Positions 58,804 through 64,000 of a DNA stretch of 64,000 nucleotides are shown piece by piece; positions within the stretch are counted from its first letter, which is position 1; every line of letters begins with the position of its first letter. The stretch covers positions 10,896,905-10,960,904 of the forward strand of contig CM071586.1 in the NCBI GenBank assembly GCA_036426205.1, in the 5' to 3' direction. Source of the DNA: Ascaphus truei (lineage: Eukaryota; Chordata; Amphibia; Anura; Ascaphidae). Made by a program: the position numbers and the translations under genes. The notes beneath the pieces are model-generated. The model did no database searches and was not told the DNA's origin. It saw only the letters and a list, made by a program, of their open reading frames with translations.

Positions 58804-60556
58804 TGTAGCGGTCATGTAAAATGGCTACAGTCATGTCTCCTGCTGACAGTAAGGCCTGGTAAGTTGTGGGCATGCCAGCAGTAATTATGGAGGTTTGCCC
58901 TCACACTCTGGTGAGGTGCCCTGTGTATGGATGGGAGTGGTCACAGGCTCTGACTGGAGGCGCTTGCTGAGAGCAGATGTTCAACAGGACAGGCTCTAGC
59001 TGGCACACGGGAAAACGGGAGAGGTCATCATGCTTCATCTGTTGCTGTCGTAGGGACGAACTAGGGGTGTCAGGGGGCTGACAGGGTATTGTCAGTTGCG
59101 CAAGACACCTAGGGCCCGAAAGAGTGAGGGTTTGGTAGCCGGGCTTAGATGACCACGATTCACTTTGAGCGTAGTGCTAGGTTGGTTAGTGGACGCACAG
59201 AAGGGAGCCTGTTACGTGGCAGGAACCTGGAGAGTGTCTGAGTAGGGCTACCAAGAGAGGTAGGACCGCCACAGTAATGTCATGGCAGAGCCAGAGTACT
59301 CTAGCCATTCCAGACACTTACCATAGGGAGCACAGTACTGGAGGAAGGAGTTACAGCAGCACATGAGAGAGTGAGCCTATGACTGAGGTAGTGGCAACAT
59401 GAGCAAGCCGAGATCAGTAACAATGTGGTGGTTGCATCTGAGCAATCTTTATCTAAGGTGTGGTGGATGCCCGCAGACGGTAGCCCATGTACGATAATTT
59501 GGTACGAGAGAGCGTGACAACCCAAGGAATGGAGGATCCGGTGGTGCGGAGAGCCAAAAATGCGGGTCAGAGGTGATTGGGAAGGCAACCCGTGGCGTGC
59601 GCCCACTGAAAAGACAAACTGTCGCCGAGCTGTCTTCTACTAATTGCTCTGGAGTTGGAGTCGAAGGCTGTGGCGCCCATTTTTGTCTGTCTGGACACCC
59701 GAGGATGCCACCCTTGAGAGTGTGTGAGGACAGTGTGATAACGGGGGGGGAACCCAGCGAGGAAACAAACAAATGGACATTTCGGGCTTAAAGCTATGCC
59801 AAAATGGCGGGTTTCCGCCGTTGCTAGGGAGACGGGCGTGGGGCCAGTCGCAATAGAAATTGGCTGATTCAGGACTGCAAAAAGTGGCGGGAATGGCGGC
59901 GAACACAAAGAGCCCCGTCTTACTGGATTGTTATGGGCGCAAAGCTCTATGGCTGCTGCTTCAGTGACAGTGACTCACTCGGCCCCCTGTGCGAGTCAAT
60001 CGCTTCTTATTGCTGATGGGAACCCTCCCCTGATCCACAGAGGAGTGACTTCACTATCCTGTGGATGAGGCACCCACTGGGGCCTGCAGGGATGATTATC
60101 CAGACGCGCCACGACAAGAAGGTACCGGCCGCGGAGGTGGTGGGTAACGTGCAAAAAAGGGATAGTTTGCACGAAAAAGCAGCTGCCAGGAGAAGGCGGG
60201 AGATTAGCGCGGCAAAAATCCCACTACTGATGAGGAAATTGGCGCGAAACGCAACCGCGCCCACCAGACTGAGAAAGAGGCGGCGTCCTTAATTAAGGGG
60301 CAATGCTCATCCCCAAGTGACCGAAGGGACCCTGATGAGGTGGAGGCACTGCACTGGAACTAGGTAGGACTCAGCACACTACCTCAGCTGCCTGTCTGGA
60401 CGAGTCCTCCCCATACACCATCATGCGGGAGACTCAGGAGTACTGTTGCCAACAGGTGCACCACCAGACACTATCACACTGTAAACGGGACTGGTTAGAC
60501 CACAGGGGCCAATGTGAGATTGGGGGGGGTCAGACCGGTGCACAAAAACCGTTACA
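58804..60556 (+). repeat. Chimeric 3' LTR
   Basis: 58,804-58,955 equals the first ~150 bp of the 5' LTR and ~60,308-60,556 equals its last ~250 bp. The middle ~375 bp of LTR are replaced by ~1,350 bp (58,956-60,307) that copies the internal region 55,143-56,460 with dense indels. Confidence 0.75.
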
Positions 60557-60560
60557 TTAA

Positions 60561-61226
60561 CAACTCATTTAAAATCCAATCTGTATATATCATACTGTAA
60601 ACAATATGTATATTTAATTTTGTGTGTATGTGAATGTGTACAATTCAATGTGTGTGTTATTAAAATTAATAATGGCTTGTTCTTGTATAGCGCTGCTAGT
60701 TTTACATAGCACTTTACAGAGACATTTTGCAGGCACAGGGCCCTGCGGAGCTTAGGTGTGTATGTATGTGTGTGTATGATATAAATATATATGCACACGC
60801 ACGCATATACATGCACACATACACATGTGCACATGCACACATACGCACACATACATGCACACACACGCACATATACATGCGCACACGCACACATATACAC
60901 ATACACATGAACATGCGCACACGCACACATACATGCGCACACGCACTTATACACGCACAAACATACGCACACGTATACATATACACGCACACATAAACAT
61001 GCGCGCACGCAAACATAAACATGCGCACATATACATAGACACGCACACATAGTGTGTATGTATATTTGTGTATATATTTATGGTATTGCTTGACCTGAGG
61101 AAGAGAGGAAAACTCTTGAAAGCTTGTCCCATGACAGAAATTCTTGGTCCAAATAAAAAAAGGTATCAACAAATACTGAGGAACTCATATATTCTGGTGT
61201 GTGTATGTATGTATGTACAGTATGTA

Positions 61227-61279
<53 letters not shown>

Positions 61280-61590
61280 AGGGAGGCATACACAATGGGG
61301 TATAATAACTAAGGACTTTACTAACATGTAATATGACACATCACATTCATAACATAAACTGTGTCCCTCTCAGGAGGAGACACTAACCGTGACGTCTCGC
61401 CGGACGATTCCCCAACACTAGATGATCCCACCCAGTGTCCAAAGAACCCCGCCCAATGTCCCGCACTCTTGCAGAGAGTCAATGGGTGACTGCGCAGTCA
61501 CTATTAAGCTAAGGGCCCGGTGGTGCACTTAGAACTGTAGATACCTGCCGAGCACTCCAGTGCTCGGATCAGCAACGCTTCACAAAGGTT
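60561..61590. repeat. Microsatellite-rich spacer
   Basis: 60,670-60,760 resembles a common dispersed repeat (TATAGCGCTGC...GCACTTTACAGAG). 60,760-61,060 is alternating purine-pyrimidine, CA/CG-rich. 61,090-61,130 has a hammerhead-like CTGAGGA...CTTGAAAGCTTGTC motif followed by AATAAAAAAAG. 61,225-61,277 is (GT)n. Confidence 0.7.
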
Positions 61591-62146
61591 CCAACATCCC
61601 TGAAGAAGCCAGAGCTGGGTGCTATTGCAACATAGTTGTTACAAGTAATCCCCTTTACACAGCCTCTAGTCAGTTGCCCTGGCAACCTCCCAATGCTCAT
61701 ATTTGAGTATGTTTTAGTCCTCCTCCTCCCCTGCTTTATCTGCATATTGTTTATGCCCCTTAGTGTGTTCCTGTCTGACAGAAAGTGTGCTCCCTCTTTT
61801 CAAACAAGCAGCCATTGGTAGACACATCTTCCACTGCTCCCTCAAAAGGAAATCCTTTTAACCTTCCCCTCAGAGGCACTTCCACATAGCAGGACACCTT
61901 CCTCTCATCAAGCAATTCTCCTCACAAGGGACATCCACTATTACATTCCATATCACAAGAACTTTATACTCCTCTATAACTGTTATACTGTAACTCCCTC
62001 AATAAAGTTGAAGAAAACAGAAGTGTGCTTTAAAAGGGGACGAGTTAAGCTACAGTACATGGACTTACTCATATGCCACATATGACCTGGGTCCAGAATA
62101 GATATCCTTCTATTTTTCAATAAAACACTTTTTTTGCTAAATAACT

Positions 62147-62217
62147 TGCGTTGGCCGGGAATCGAACCCGGGTCAACTGCTTGGAAGGCAGCTATGCTCA
62201 CCACTATACCACACCGC
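62147..62217 (-). pseudogene. Damaged tRNA-Gly (TCC) copy
   Basis: Same locus as 34,596-34,667, but the 5' acceptor side is altered by small deletions (ends CCACACCGC instead of CCACCAACGC), so the acceptor stem no longer pairs. Anticodon and T arm are intact. Decay or sequencing error. Confidence 0.8.
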
Positions 62218-62367
62218 ATGTGCTGTATCTGTAGTGCACCAATAGTGCTGGAAATAGTGCAGGAATATAGTGCGGGACTATTAATCCAAAAACTCTATCT
62301 TTCTCTGTTATTACCCGATACATCCATTACCCCACACAATACAATGTTATAGATAAGACATGACAAA

Positions 62368-62439
62368 GCCCCAGTGGCCTAATGGATAAGGCACTGGCCT
62401 CCAAGCCAGGGATTTGTGGTTCAGGTCCCATCTGGGGTG
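62368..62439 (+). pseudogene. Damaged tRNA-Arg copy
   Basis: Same locus as 34,854-34,926, but one base is missing in the anticodon loop (CTCCAA instead of CTCCGAA) and the T arm reads GTGGTTCAGGTCCC with shifted pairing. Not expected to fold normally. Confidence 0.8.
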
Positions 62440-62675
62440 GTTATATTTTCATCCGCAAAACGTTAGTTTTTATTCAAAACATATTCAGTCCGTGTTAGTT
62501 ATCATTAATAATTAGGCAACAATTCCAAATGTTTTCATACAGACCAAGCAATCTGATCTATTTTACCCAGGTACAGACAGGATTGCGGATCTATTTCACG
62601 ACATCAGCATTCTCGCTTCTCGTTGCCACGTCAACGCGACGTCATTTGAAGCAGGCGTGGCCATTTTAACTGGAG

Positions 62676-63825
62676 CTGCAGGGAAAAGATGAATTTGGTA
62701 GGAGAAACTGGAGAGACGCCGGGGATTCTGCCGCAGGTAAGCAGTCGACAGCGACAAAATGCAGTCGCCCATGACAACCGGTCGAGTGCATTTGTCGCCC
62801 CCTGGCTATAGGTAACCAAGGAAACCTTAAACAGGTCTGCACATTGCCTCGGGGAGTTCCTAAACACAGCCTACAGAACACTCATGCACATCTTCGCATC
62901 ACATTCCAAAAAAATTTATAAAAACTAAATGCCAAGATATCATTCTAAAGCAAAGAATTCTCTGAAAAAATCTGATGCCCTGTTATAACACTTTTGTCAA
63001 TGTTTCCACTTCTTGAGTCATTCTTTTCTACTTTTATCGGTGTATACGTTCTTTTCATAGTACATATTAAAAATAGTTGAAGAACAATACACAATAAAGC
63101 CTCACAAAGTACAATGATTAAAGGATGCATGGAAAAAAAATACCCAATACTGACACATTGTAACATTTTTTAAACTTTGCCCCCAAGCTGAACCTGTCAT
63201 TACTGACCATTCATGTTCTATCTTTTTAAATGTACCCTTTTCCTATTGAGAAACAATTTCTCCTTCTTTAAATTGTTTTTTGTAAAACTGGAAGTCAACC
63301 TTCTTCTTTCTTATTTCTTACACATAGGAAATTATTCTTCTATTTCATATTTCTTCAATACGACCTAAAATGAATTGTGATTATGAAAGCATGATTGATA
63401 ATAATCTTGGCCTGGTGTGGTAAACAAATTAATTTAGAATTCAAATATAAACAAGCAATAATTTACATGTTCAAATCTTGCCAGAATGGTGTAAAAAAAA
63501 AATAAGGACATTGGAGATTATAAAAATAAATGAGTATTGCTAATGAGTATTCCTAGCACTGTCATAGGAAGTAAAACTCGTTCATTTCCTATATGGGTAT
63601 TAAAGAATTAGTTTTACATACATCATTTTTACATCCCAACCACTTATTTACCCATAAATCTGATGATTTAGAACTACAACATTTTCCTGGCAAACTTTGT
63701 CGTATTCCTAGGATGTCATACACCCTTGTACTTCTTTTTCCCATAGTAATAGAAATAATAGATTTTTTTTGTTCTTTTTCCTAAAAGTGAAAACATATTT
63801 AGTCCCATAGGTGATTCTTTGCTTT
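62676..63825. other. Extra segment in the second tDNA unit, no gene recognised
   Basis: Absent from the unit at 33,896-35,205, where AACTGGA is followed directly by CATTTTAACAC. AT-rich from 62,880; no ORF with known domains. Confidence 0.45.
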
Positions 63826-64000
63826 AAAACACAATATTTTGACATATTTAAGCCCAGCTGACTACATACACTGGATATATAATGCAACAGTGCCACCATG
63901 TGGTAGGTATTGTTACCAATATTGTCCTGGAACAGGATTGCATATTTCTGTATATTTTTCTCGGCTCTCCACACTGTCAGCTCTCCCCAGGGAAGTTACA
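63826..64000. repeat. tDNA unit end joined to next unit start
   Basis: 63,830-63,868 equals 35,166-35,207 (ends GACTACATA), and 63,869 onward equals 33,896 onward (CACTGGATATATAATG). This is the MITE-free junction and shows that units lie in tandem here, cut by the window edge. Confidence 0.8.

Larger units (their letters stand above)
54347..60556 (+). mobile_element. Complete zinc-ribbon LTR element, third subfamily
   Basis: 5' LTR 54,347-55,139; primer-site-like TTGGAGGCGCTGCTGAGA from 55,141; coding region 55,655-58,606; PPT 58,791-58,803; 3' LTR 58,804-60,556, which contains a foreign segment. Ends TGTAGCGG...CCGTTACA form short inverted repeats, and TTAA flanks both sides (54,343-54,346; 60,557-60,560). 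No protease, RT, RNase H or integrase is present. Hence a non-autonomous LTR retrotransposon with a single large gene. Confidence 0.85.
61598..62675. repeat. Second tDNA unit copy, indel-rich
   Basis: Collinear with ~34,043-35,160, including both tRNA loci, but with many single-base losses. It then diverges; unit sequence resumes at ~63,826. Confidence 0.8.

Noticed and set aside
60565..61172. Cys/Val/Tyr-rich open frames
   Set aside because: They are translations of the CA/TG microsatellite.

Overview
The window looks like repeat-rich vertebrate nuclear DNA, most likely from an anuran amphibian. This is inferred from the mix of a tandem C2H2 zinc-finger exon, a gemin4-derived pseudogene, tDNA-containing repeat units with a tRNA-Gly/tRNA-Arg pair, Ty3/gypsy chromovirus and Gmr1-like elements, an L1/Tx1-type LINE, and Tigger-, hAT- and Harbinger-type MITEs. 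There are no bacterial features. Very little is host gene: one possible zinc-finger gene (last exon), one dead gemin4 copy and the tRNA genes.

Layout. 1-11,230: tandem LTR-internal-LTR-internal-LTR array (minus strand) of a pol-less LTR element whose only product is a ~940-1000-residue protein with a CxxC...CxxC zinc ribbon. 12,076-16,151: decayed Gmr1-like Ty3 element (integrase before reverse transcriptase), then a solo LTR and TA microsatellites. 16,941-20,560: ~80-bp satellite and a non-coding LTR element with an internal minisatellite. 21,564-23,505: zinc-finger exon with 17 fingers. 24,628-33,257: a second, truncated relative of the zinc-ribbon element, whose LTR is split by a complete 5.8-kb chromovirus (TSD GCTGT). 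33,568-35,539: tDNA unit bracketed by two Tigger-type MITEs. 35,559-41,401: solo LTR, inverted-repeat elements, a 38-bp satellite and a polypurine tract. 42,819-53,093: mostly dispersed MITEs, gemin4 pseudogene, foldback repeat and L1/Tx1 endonuclease fragment. 54,347-60,556: a third copy of the zinc-ribbon LTR element, with matching TSD, PPT and LTRs, but a chimeric 3' LTR. 61,598-64,000: a second, damaged tDNA unit and a unit-unit junction.

The most interesting item is the zinc-ribbon LTR family. Three divergent subfamilies share LTR ends, an 18-nt primer-site-like sequence, a PPT and a conserved protein with no protease, RT or integrase, so they must be mobilised in trans if mobile at all. 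Second is the geometry of the tDNA unit, which fits integration of a circle by recombination between MITEs. Several blocks carry dense single-base indels typical of unpolished long reads, so broken frames there should not be over-read.
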